Below, piece after piece: positions 44,134 through 52,243 of a stretch of 64,000 nt of DNA. The stretch spans positions 59,642 through 123,641 of the forward strand of contig NZ_JAKLWS010000012.1 in NCBI RefSeq assembly GCF_022012475.1, written 5' to 3'. The notes beneath the pieces were generated by a model. It did no database searches. It had not been told where the DNA came from and saw only the letters and a list, made by a program, of their open reading frames with translations. The position numbers were made by a program, and so were the translations under genes. Position 1 is the stretch's first letter. Every line of letters starts with the position of its first letter. This stretch comes from Rhodohalobacter sulfatireducens (GTDB taxonomy: Bacteria; Bacteroidota; Rhodothermia; Balneolales; Balneolaceae).

Positions 44134-44598
44134 CAACCATCAGCAGAAATACGACCAACACCACCCGAACCAGGATTAGGTTTAGGGATATTTGGTTGGA
44201 TATCCGCATGGCTACTACAAACGAGATCATTTCCACTGGTTTTAATTAGTGGAATGCTTGGTTTTGGTTTACTGGGAGCAGCTATTTCAAGTTTCGTCCG
44301 GGAACAGGTAACAAGAAAAGATAAAGACCAAAATGAACCATTGGTTAAAGACTTAGTCGGCGTTCTTGTTAGGGGACTTTCGGCGGCTGTAGTAATATTT
44401 CTTGCAGTCGTTGGTGGTCTTGCTATTTTTACGGAGGGAGCTCAACAACCGAATGCCTATGTACTCTTCTTTACATGTTTGGTAGGTGCAGTTTTTAGTG
44501 ATGATGTATGGATTTGGGCTCGAAAGAAATTAGGAGACAATCTCACTGGTGATAAAGAAGAAAAAGAGACCGAGAAAACAAAAGACCCAAAAGAGTGA
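44134..44598 (+). pseudogene. C-terminal part of the interrupted membrane protein
   Basis: In frame with the preceding gene after a single TAA, 155 codons read QPSAEIRPTPPEPGLGLGIF followed by three spans: near FPLVLISGMLGFGLLGAAIS, LSAAVVIFLAVVGGLAIF and YVLFFTCLVGAVFSDDVWIW, and a charged tail. No stop or frameshift occurs between 44134 and the internal ATG at 44254, where no ribosome-binding site stands out. The Pro-rich linker right after the stop looks like a hinge of one protein. Independent translation from 44254 (114 aa) is possible but less likely. Confidence 0.6.
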
Positions 44599-44762
44599 AA
44601 AATAGTGACAAAATCGGGAATAAGGTTCATCTTTAATAGTGTTTAAGAGCCACTATGTTTTTTGCTCGGTGAACTATTTTATAAAATTTTGTAAGGATTT
44701 CCGATTTCTCAGTTCATTCTATTTATGTCTAAATTCATAAAATTTAATTCATTTTTTAGGTG

Positions 44763-45155
44763 TTACTCATCAAGTTTCTTTTGAATATACTTTTCTGCTA
44801 CTCTAACTATAGCATCAATTGAGCCTTCGAGACCTTTTTCTTTAACCTTTTTCTTAATGTTATTCCAGGTTGTTGCATCTTGGATTTTAGAAATAAACTG
44901 ATGACCACTGAAGGTTAGCCTTTTAATAAAGGCAAGTTGAGATTTGTCCCCGATACCCTTTACAAACTCAGCTTCAATAAAACCGGCCTCTTTGGCAAGT
45001 TTGATGTGTTCATTTAGGTATTCGTCTTTAATATTTTCGTATTCACTTTCAAATTTGTTTATGAATTCACTACCGTCTATAAATTTTCCAGGTTCAAATT
45101 CTTCAATTTTTATCAAAATATTCCGAAATAAATCTTGATCCATTTTCATAGCCAT
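44763..45155 (-). CDS. DUF2513 family protein
   Basis: A 130-aa protein with the DUF2513 layout: an N-terminal M-D-Q-D-L-F-R-N-I-L-I-K-I-E helix, a winged-helix-like middle H-I-K-L-A-K-E-A-G-F-I-E-A, and the diagnostic R-L-T-F-S-G-H-Q-F-I followed by D-A-T-T-W-N-N-I-K-K-K. The family is common on phages, plasmids and genomic islands, and its fold suggests a DNA-binding or regulatory role, but it is uncharacterised. It is the last gene of the accessory stretch before tRNA-Leu. Confidence 0.82.
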   Translation of the reverse strand: MAMKMDQDLFRNILIKIEEFEPGKFIDGSEFINKFESEYENIKDEYLNEHIKLAKEAGFIEAEFVKGIGDKSQLAFIKRLTFSGHQFISKIQDATTWNNIKKKVKEKGLEGSIDAIVRVAEKYIQKKLDE

Positions 45156-45404
45156 TCGAATTGATTAGTAATAGTTATTGACAGAATAATCGGAGTTAAA
45201 TGATATGCTTTCCATATAAAAATTTTTAATAATGATATGTGGCTTATGTATGTTAATGCAGTGTTAGATATACGCACAGAAAAGAGCGGTAGTAGAGGGG
45301 CGAAATTAGGTCTTTTATCCCGTTTGTTTAACAGATGCTTAACAGAGAAGGGGGTTAATATATGTTAAGGTTTTGATATTTAATGTCTTATACATTTTTA
45401 AAAG

Positions 45405-45488
45405 TACCCAAGAGAGGACTCGAACCTCCACGTCCGTGAGGACACATGCACCTGAAGCATGCGCGTCTACCAATTCCGCCACTTGGGC
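45405..45488 (-). tRNA. tRNA-Leu (anticodon CAG)
   Basis: The minus strand folds as an 84-nt class II tRNA. The acceptor GCCCAAG pairs with CTTGGGT. The anticodon stem CATGC/GCATG encloses TTCAGGT with anticodon CAG. A variable arm TCCTCACGGA follows, then the T-arm GGAGGTTCGAGTCCTCT, with discriminator A and no encoded CCA. It borders the accessory region, and tRNA-Leu genes are frequent integration sites, but no second copy of its 3' end is seen nearby. Confidence 0.95.
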
Positions 45489-45759
45489 ATTTCAATAAAG
45501 ACTTAAAATATAGGAAGGATTCCGGACAGTTTGCAATAACAATGTTGAATAAAGTTGTAGTCTGTAGACAAGAAATTGAGTTTGAGTTATTTTGAGGAGT
45601 GAAGATTTTGGAGTGCCGAAGGTAGAGTTTGAAATTGATCGATAATAACTTCATATCTTTTTTGCACACCGATTCGAACATTAAACTTTAGACCTTAAAC
45701 TTTGGACAAGAAAGCTTATTATCCGTAGAGCCAAATATTAAGTTTAATAGTTGTTTTCA

Positions 45760-47667
45760 ATGAAGAACGGTACATTTGACGAAACCGGGCAGAAGATCTT
45801 TGAAAAGATAGACGCCTCGATCTATTCAACGGCGAGTAAAGCCTCAAAAGTAGTAGCCTCAGAAATTGCCAACCTCATCCGGGCCCGAAATCAAACAGGA
45901 CAAAATACGGTTTTGGGGCTCGCAACCGGTTCCACGCCACTCCAGGTGTACAGCGAACTGGTGCGCCTTCATGAAGAGGAGGGACTCAGCTTTAAAAGAG
46001 TTATCACTTTTAACCTGGATGAGTATTACCCGATGCATCCCGAAGAGATACAGAGTTACGTGAGATTTATGAATGAAAATCTCTTCGACAAGATAGATAT
46101 CCCGCAAAAAAATATTCATATCCCCGACGGTACCATTCCCAAAGAGAAGGTATACGAGTACTGTAAAGAGTATGAGCGAAAAATTGATGAAGCCGGCGGA
46201 CTGGATATCCAGATTTTAGGCATCGGGCGGACAGGCCATATTGGTTTTAATGAGCCGGGTTCTTTGGCAAAAACCCGAACCCGACTGGTAACATTGGACG
46301 AAATTACTCGCTCTGATGCAGCCGCAGCTTTTTATGGTGAAGAACGCGTTCCCCGGCAGGCCATTACGATGGGTGTGGGAACCATCCTGAAAGCAAAAAA
46401 AATCTACCTGATGGCCTGGGGTGAGCCAAAGGCCAAAGTCATTAAAAAATCACTCGAAGGAGAGGTGACTGAACAAATTCCTGCCACATTCCTTCAAAAT
46501 CATGAGAATACGAAAGTGATTTTGGATGAAGCAGCCGCTTCAGAGCTAACCCGACGTAAAACTCCATGGTTGGTCGGGCCTTGCGACTGGGATGAAAAAA
46601 TGATCAAAAAAGCGGTTACCTGGCTGAGCTTAACAGTAGAAAAGCCAATATTGAAACTTACTGACGAAGACTACAACCAGCACGGGATGAGTGATATCCT
46701 GATTGAGTTTGGTCCGGCGTACAACATGAATATCCACATATTCAACAAAGTGCAGCACACCATTACTGGGTGGCCGGGAGGCAAGCCCAACGCTGACGAT
46801 ACCAACCGGCCGGAGCGAAAAGAGCCGCATCCCAAACGAGTCTTGGTTTTTTCCCCGCATCCTGCTGATGATGTGGTTTCCATGGGAGGAACACTGATGC
46901 GACTTGTAGAGCACGGACATGAAGTTCACGTGGTGTATCAAACCTCCGGAAATATCGCCGTTTATGATGATGAAGCACTTCGTTATGCCGATTTTATCTC
47001 GCATCAAAGCCGGGATTCTGAGGAAAAGAACCTTTTCAAAAATTTGTCTGCCTCGGTGGCTGCCAAAGAGCCCGGTGACCTCGATTCACCCGAAATGCTG
47101 AAATTAAAATCAAATATTCGTAAAGTGGAGGCACGGTCTGCCTGCCGGTATTGCGGAATTCCAGAGGAGCGGATCCGTTTCCTGGAGATGCCGTTTTATG
47201 AAACGGGCCGAGTGAGGAAAAGCGGTCTCAGTAAAAAAGATTTAGACTTGGTTCGTGATTCCATCCAAAATGTTAAACCGCATCAAATATTTGCGGCGGG
47301 GGATCTGTCCGACCCGCACGGTACTCATCGCATATGCCTGGAGGCCGTCCAAAAAGTGCTCAAAGAGATGAAAGATAAAGATTGGATGGATGACTGCTAT
47401 ATTTGGCTATACCGTGGAATTTGGCAGGATATTGAGGTCAGTGACATCGATATGGCCGTACCGCTGAGTCCCGGTGAACGCCTGAAGAAGCGAAAAGCTA
47501 TTTTTAAGCATACATCCCAAAAAGATCAACCCAAATATCCCGGTACCGTAAGTAATGAATTCTGGATGGTAGCTGATGAGAAAACCATCAAAAATGCAAA
47601 AGATTACGACCGCTTAGGCCTTGCTGAATATGATTCAATAGAAGGTTTTTCCCGTTGGAAAATTTAA
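45760..47667 (+). CDS. nagB: Glucosamine-6-phosphate deaminase fused to a PIG-L/LmbE-like domain
   Basis: A 635-aa two-domain protein. Residues 1-275 are NagB: LGLATGSTPLQVYSELVRLH, FNLDEYYPM (catalytic Asp), LGIGRTGHIGFNEPGS (Asp/His/Glu triad region) and GVGTILKAKKIYLMAWG. It would turn GlcN-6-P into fructose-6-P and ammonia. From about residue 365 a PIG-L deacetylase-like domain follows, VLVFSPHPADDVVSMGGTL, ending with DPHGTH. Long NagB fusions of this type occur in Bacteroidota. Here the motif is HPADD where active enzymes have HPDDE or HPDDD, so the putative general base is Ala. The start is ATG at 45760; a TTG lies 9 bases before it. Confidence 0.92.
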   Translation: MKNGTFDETGQKIFEKIDASIYSTASKASKVVASEIANLIRARNQTGQNTVLGLATGSTPLQVYSELVRLHEEEGLSFKRVITFNLDEYYPMHPEEIQSYVRFMNENLFDKIDIPQKNIHIPDGTIPKEKVYEYCKEYERKIDEAGGLDIQILGIGRTGHIGFNEPGSLAKTRTRLVTLDEITRSDAAAAFYGEERVPRQAITMGVGTILKAKKIYLMAWGEPKAKVIKKSLEGEVTEQIPATFLQNHENTKVILDEAAASELTRRKTPWLVGPCDWDEKMIKKAVTWLSLTVEKPILKLTDEDYNQHGMSDILIEFGPAYNMNIHIFNKVQHTITGWPGGKPNADDTNRPERKEPHPKRVLVFSPHPADDVVSMGGTLMRLVEHGHEVHVVYQTSGNIAVYDDEALRYADFISHQSRDSEEKNLFKNLSASVAAKEPGDLDSPEMLKLKSNIRKVEARSACRYCGIPEERIRFLEMPFYETGRVRKSGLSKKDLDLVRDSIQNVKPHQIFAAGDLSDPHGTHRICLEAVQKVLKEMKDKDWMDDCYIWLYRGIWQDIEVSDIDMAVPLSPGERLKKRKAIFKHTSQKDQPKYPGTVSNEFWMVADEKTIKNAKDYDRLGLAEYDSIEGFSRWKI

Positions 47668-47727
47668 CAATTGGAATCGATCCCATAGAAACCGATTTTC
47701 ATATAAACATCAAATAATACTCTAATC

Positions 47728-48621
47728 ATGAAACATCTTATTCTTTTCATAACCTTTTTTTGTTTATTCACAACTGCAGTTCAATCTCAAATCAACTCCC
47801 CGGACGATGATCCCCTTCGTGTGATCGCTATTTTTGCCCATCCGGATGATGCAGATTTTAAGATGGCCGGTACGGCTATTCAGATGGCACAGGCGGGGCA
47901 TCAAGTCAAGTACCTCTCCATCACCAATGGAAATGCGGGTCATCATGAAATGGGAGGCGGAGTTCTGGCAAAAAGACGAAGAGCTGAAGCAAAAGAAGCT
48001 GCAATAAGAACGGGCATAGCCGAATATGAAGTTTGGGATTATGATGATGCCAAACTGATGCCGACTCTCGATATTCGAATGGAAGTGATTCGTGCAATTC
48101 GTGAGTGGAATGCAGATGTAGTTCTCGGGCTTCGGCCGAACGACTACCATCCCGATCACAGGAATGCCGGTAAGCTGGTTATAGATGCATCCTACATGGT
48201 GATTGTACCGAATGTTGTGTCCGACACACCGCCGCTGGAGAATAATCCTGTTTTCCTGTATATGCAGGATGGTTTTACAAAACCTAATCCTTTTAGTCAC
48301 GACATTGTCGTTTCAATTGATGACTCATTTGAACTGAAAGCTCAGGGTTTAGATGCCCATGTTTCCCAAGTTTATGAATGGATGCCCTGGACAATGGGAA
48401 TGTTAGACGAGGTGCCTGTAGGTGAAGATGAAAGGTATGAGTGGTTGAAATCTGTTTACCTGGGGCGTGGAGTTTCAGACGCACAGCGAGCCGGCCTTGA
48501 AAAATGGTATGGTGCTGAAGAAGCCTCTGAAGTTGAACATGCCGAGTCGTTTGAAATTGCCGAATATGGACATTATCCCACCGATGAAGAGATTCGAATG
48601 ATCTTCCCGATGTTGGACTGA
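47728..48621 (+). CDS. Exported PIG-L family deacetylase
   Basis: A 297-aa protein with a signal peptide (residues 1-20, HLILFITFFCLFTTAVQS). The mature part is a PIG-L/LmbE zinc deacetylase: IAIFAHPDDADFKMAGTA with the metal-binding His-Pro-Asp-Asp motif intact, R-R-R-A-E-A-K-E-A-A, and RPNDYHPDHRNAG with the later zinc-ligand His. It probably de-N-acetylates an amino sugar or glycan in the periplasm. It follows the NagB fusion by 60 bases and precedes a ROK kinase, consistent with a GlcNAc-glycan utilisation cluster. A hairpin terminator follows. Confidence 0.85.
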   Translation: MKHLILFITFFCLFTTAVQSQINSPDDDPLRVIAIFAHPDDADFKMAGTAIQMAQAGHQVKYLSITNGNAGHHEMGGGVLAKRRRAEAKEAAIRTGIAEYEVWDYDDAKLMPTLDIRMEVIRAIREWNADVVLGLRPNDYHPDHRNAGKLVIDASYMVIVPNVVSDTPPLENNPVFLYMQDGFTKPNPFSHDIVVSIDDSFELKAQGLDAHVSQVYEWMPWTMGMLDEVPVGEDERYEWLKSVYLGRGVSDAQRAGLEKWYGAEEASEVEHAESFEIAEYGHYPTDEEIRMIFPMLD

Positions 48622-48640
48622 CCTTACAAGTAATAATGAT

Positions 48641-48675
48641 ACCGGTTGGCAGCTAGTCAGCCGGTGTTTTCTTTG
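48641..48675 (+). terminator. Rho-independent terminator after the PIG-L gene
   Basis: ACCGGTTG (48641-48648) pairs with CAGCCGGT (48658-48665), 8 bp with one G-T pair, around a 9-base loop, then GTTTTCTTT. It separates the deacetylase from the ROK gene. Confidence 0.7.
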
Positions 48676-48712
48676 GGTCAAAAGAAGGACAAAAACCTCT
48701 ATTTTTTAAAAC

Positions 48713-49555
48713 ATGCAAAATTCTATAGCGGCTATTGGAATAGATTTTGGTGCAACCAATATCCGGGCGGGTTTGGTGAAGGACGGAAAAATTCAATCAC
48801 TCAAAAAAAGAAGACTACCTGAAGATAAATCTGTTGATTCTATTCTCTCAGCTATGGTTGAGATGATTGATTCGGTGGATGATGGTATAAAAAAAGTTGG
48901 TATTGGAGTTCCAAGCGTCGTCGACTCAGAAAAAGGAATTGTATATGATGTAACAAATATTCCTGGCTGGGATGAGGTTCCGCTAAAGCAACAACTTGAA
49001 AAGGAAACCGGGAAGCAGGTTTTCATTAATAATGATGCAAACTGTTTTGCCCTTGGAGAGTACTACTTTGGTGAAGGACGGGAAAAAAGGAATCTAATCG
49101 GTTTAGTGATCGGAACCGGTTTTGCAGGTGGTGCAATTATCGACGGAAAAATCTATGAGGGCAGAAATTGCGGGGCCGGGGAGTTTGGAATGATTCCGTA
49201 CAAAAATTCCATCCTGGAGCATTACTGCAGCGGTCAGTTTTTTTCAAGGCAACTTGGGTTGATTGGTGAAGAAGTTTATAAGCAAGCCCTCGCCGGAGAT
49301 CGAAAAGCCATAAAAACCTTTGAAGTGTTGGGGATACACATCGCTGAAGCTATAAAAATTGTACTCTATACCTTCGATCCGGATTCGATCGTACTTGGAG
49401 GAGGCATAAGTAAAACGTTTGATATTTTTAAAGATGCTTTTTATAAAGGGCTGGAAACATATGGCTTTCCAAGCTCCTTGAAGAACATTAAAATTACGAT
49501 CTCTAAAACCGAACATGTGGCTGTTCTCGGTGCCGCCGCTTTAACTACAGACTAA
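48713..49555 (+). CDS. ROK-family sugar kinase
   Basis: A 280-aa ROK kinase. The phosphate-1 loop is GIDFGATNIRAGLV (residues 8-21), followed by IGVPSVVDSEKGIVYDVTNI, NDANCFALGEYYFG with the catalytic Asp, and GTGFAGGAIIDGKIYEG. The usual ROK zinc motif C-x-C-G-x-x-G-C-x-E is absent; ILEHYCSGQFF occupies that position. Substrate is probably glucose, GlcNAc or a related hexose, given the amino-sugar neighbours. It lies 19 bases before the 887-aa exported protein gene and may be co-transcribed with it. Confidence 0.87.
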   Translation: MQNSIAAIGIDFGATNIRAGLVKDGKIQSLKKRRLPEDKSVDSILSAMVEMIDSVDDGIKKVGIGVPSVVDSEKGIVYDVTNIPGWDEVPLKQQLEKETGKQVFINNDANCFALGEYYFGEGREKRNLIGLVIGTGFAGGAIIDGKIYEGRNCGAGEFGMIPYKNSILEHYCSGQFFSRQLGLIGEEVYKQALAGDRKAIKTFEVLGIHIAEAIKIVLYTFDPDSIVLGGGISKTFDIFKDAFYKGLETYGFPSSLKNIKITISKTEHVAVLGAAALTTD

Positions 49556-49574
49556 TCCAGATGCAATTTTTATC

Positions 49575-52238
49575 ATGAACCGATCTCTTCGTTTCTTTTT
49601 AGTTTCTGCTTTTACGGTACTGTTATTTCATTCAAACAGCTTTGCATCGGACACGGTGACGATTCATGTAAAAAATGCTGAATCAGGTGTACCTGTGAAA
49701 CTCGGAATTCCATTCCCCGAAGGAGCTCTCTACTCTCCGGATCATGTTCGTGTTCTGAATAACGATGGACAGGAAATCATATCACAAACCACGCAGGTGA
49801 CAACATGGGAACCGGCCAATTACAGTGTGAAATGGCTCTGGATTTTCTTTTTCACGGATAATTCTTCTGAGTACACCGTCGAGTATGGAGAGGACGTTCG
49901 AAAAACAGTTGAGATTGAGCATCCTATTGTTTTCAAAAATAATCAGCGGGATAACGGTTTTGCCGAAATCGATACAGGCCCCTTGAAATTTCGGGTAGAT
50001 AAAGGGGGATCCGGATTTATCGATTCCATCTTGCTGAATAGTGACGGAATTAATTTTTCGGATAAAGATACAGTTGCAACCGGAATCAACGGCCGCGGTT
50101 CATTCCTGGACTATATCAACGAAAACGGGCCGGATGCATCCACGGCAGTGGTTAAGCAGCATTTTATTGAAAAAGGGTCGGGACCGTTGCATGCCATTCT
50201 TCGTGTAGAAGGTGAGTACCAGTACAATCGGGAGGAGCACGATGCATCTCCGTTTGTCACATATATTCATGCCTATGCGGGGAAGTCGTATGTGAAAGTT
50301 TATCACACGATCACTTACACCGGCCAACCGGATAACAGTGAACCTCTGAACGGAAAACAGTTTCCTGAAATCGCTACACAATCGGAGCTAATTGTTGATG
50401 AGGATCAGCGGCAAAGAGATGAAGGCCTGACTGAACCGTATGATATGATAGAGCAGTCGGGTTTAAGTTTGGATTATCGTTTATCGGGAGAACAAATATT
50501 TCGATCTGAACTGCTTTCAGGAAATTGGTGGGAAGAGGGTGAGTCGGTTTTTGTGGAAAGGAATCTGACAGACGAGCTTAGCTATTCGGTATTTCAAACC
50601 GGGCCCGATCCTACGATGTCTTCGGAAGATACAAGCTCAACTCCGCAAGAACGTATTCATGGATTTGAAGCCAGTATTTCGGCCAATGGGACACCTGTAG
50701 AGCAGAGTCATAAGGCGGCAGGTTGGATGAGCATTTCAGGGGATCAGTTTGGCGTGAGCATTGGAATTCGAAATATGTTTGAGGAGTATCCTAATGAACT
50801 GGCTGTAGATCTTGAATCGGGTGAGGTTTACGCATATTCATGGAGTCCGAATGAATCACCAATGAGTTTTGAGCGCAGTGTTCCTCAATTTGGAATGCCC
50901 GGCAACTTTGCCACGGGGCTGACCAAAACCACCGAAACCATTTTCTACTTCCATGATGGAGATCAAACACTGTCTGAAATCAAAAAGACCATGGATTTTG
51001 TTCTGAATCCACCGGTGGCGCATGCCGATCATTCCTGGTATGGCATTTCTGGAGTTTATGGAAAATTCGCCGATGCCGATCACAATTTCCCGGAGCTGGA
51101 GCGAAGCATGCAATATAAATTTGACTGGATGCTCTTTAACCAAAACTGGGAGCCCTGGTATGGTATGTTTAATTACGGCGATGTAAAGAACTACTACTTC
51201 CGTGAAAACTGGTATCAATGGGCGAATAATGAACCGGCTCAGGATTTTATGTGGTGGACAAACTTTATTCGTACGGGTGAATCAAAAATGTATGAAATGG
51301 CGCAGGCTTCAAGCCGACACAGTATGGATGTGGATAATGTTCACTGGCCCCGCCCGGAGAAGTATCGAGGGGATTCCAACAGTGCGCTGGACTGGTTTAT
51401 GTCTGAAAAGCAATCTGACGGAACGCCATATCTTGGAATGGGGCGCAGGCACTCAGATGGACATTGGTCATCTATGCTCTCTGCTCACGTTTGGGTAACA
51501 GGCTGGCTGGCATCATACTACCTGGATGGATATCACCGAGGGCTCGACGTCGCAAGGATGACCGGCGATTATTACATCCGTCGAATTTTTGGTGAACATG
51601 GACTTACTGGCCGAAGATTATACCTGTCGATTTGGAACCTTGCTGAACTGTATGATGCCTCAAAAGAACAGATATATCTCGCTGAACTGAATGATCGGAT
51701 CGACCAATTATTAACTCTTCAGAAACAGCAGGGCGGACGTATGACGATAGACCGATACGGCTATTCCCAGAATTATCTCTCGCATGGACTCACCAAGTAT
51801 TTGCAGATGTTTGACCGTCCAGACATTAAACACGAATATCTAACCCACGCACGTAGTATTCGGGATGTTCCGCCCATTGATCACGATTACGAATCATTCT
51901 TATCGAGTATTCATCCGTTGATCACTGCATTTGATTTTACCGGTGAGAAACAATTTTTGATCGAGGCATGTGAGCGATCTTCTCATTTGTTGATTGATCA
52001 AATGCCAACACCAATTAGCGAGTTTGAAACGCAAGCCGAGTTTCAAGCAGCGATGGAGGATGTGAGTAACCTTCCGATGTCTACAAGTGATTCCTTCTTT
52101 AGTCAGCGTTTGCCTGTTTGGAGTTTCTCTATGGGGCTGAGGATTTTCGGCTGGACACATGCATATAGTGTTCCGTATATGATTGACAGGCTTGAAAAAT
52201 TCGATGATCTTTCGGAATTCTCATCTTGCGTTCGGTAG
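49575..52238 (+). CDS. Exported YetA / exo-rhamnogalacturonan lyase-like protein
   Basis: An 887-aa exported protein. A signal peptide spans residues 1-25 (RFFLVSAFTVLLFHSNSFAS). The N-terminal part, TIHVKNAESGVPVKLGIPFP, GALYSPDHVRVLN and SVKWLWIFFF, matches the RIFT-barrel start of YetA/PcRGLX-like proteins. Residues 500-850 look like an (alpha/alpha) toroid with many Trp and Tyr (HADHSWYGISG, WMLFNQNWEPWYG, DFMWWTNFIRTGE). Such proteins cleave pectin-type or related polysaccharides. The exact substrate is not shown, and the amino-sugar neighbours allow another glycan. It follows the ROK kinase. Confidence 0.62.
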   Translation: MNRSLRFFLVSAFTVLLFHSNSFASDTVTIHVKNAESGVPVKLGIPFPEGALYSPDHVRVLNNDGQEIISQTTQVTTWEPANYSVKWLWIFFFTDNSSEYTVEYGEDVRKTVEIEHPIVFKNNQRDNGFAEIDTGPLKFRVDKGGSGFIDSILLNSDGINFSDKDTVATGINGRGSFLDYINENGPDASTAVVKQHFIEKGSGPLHAILRVEGEYQYNREEHDASPFVTYIHAYAGKSYVKVYHTITYTGQPDNSEPLNGKQFPEIATQSELIVDEDQRQRDEGLTEPYDMIEQSGLSLDYRLSGEQIFRSELLSGNWWEEGESVFVERNLTDELSYSVFQTGPDPTMSSEDTSSTPQERIHGFEASISANGTPVEQSHKAAGWMSISGDQFGVSIGIRNMFEEYPNELAVDLESGEVYAYSWSPNESPMSFERSVPQFGMPGNFATGLTKTTETIFYFHDGDQTLSEIKKTMDFVLNPPVAHADHSWYGISGVYGKFADADHNFPELERSMQYKFDWMLFNQNWEPWYGMFNYGDVKNYYFRENWYQWANNEPAQDFMWWTNFIRTGESKMYEMAQASSRHSMDVDNVHWPRPEKYRGDSNSALDWFMSEKQSDGTPYLGMGRRHSDGHWSSMLSAHVWVTGWLASYYLDGYHRGLDVARMTGDYYIRRIFGEHGLTGRRLYLSIWNLAELYDASKEQIYLAELNDRIDQLLTLQKQQGGRMTIDRYGYSQNYLSHGLTKYLQMFDRPDIKHEYLTHARSIRDVPPIDHDYESFLSSIHPLITAFDFTGEKQFLIEACERSSHLLIDQMPTPISEFETQAEFQAAMEDVSNLPMSTSDSFFSQRLPVWSFSMGLRIFGWTHAYSVPYMIDRLEKFDDLSEFSSCVR

Positions 52239-52243
52239 GTTTA

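Noticed and set aside
44254..44598. 114-codon frame as a separate membrane protein gene
   Set aside because: The same frame is open back to the TAA of the preceding gene and no ribosome-binding site is evident; it is described as the C-terminal part of the interrupted gene.
45237..45368. 43-codon frame beside tRNA-Leu (TEKSGSRGAKLGLLSRLFNR), considered as an integrase tail or small gene
   Set aside because: No recognisable motif, start signal or catalytic residues; chance is as likely.
47764..48300. 178-codon minus-strand frame
   Set aside because: Antisense to the clear PIG-L deacetylase gene.
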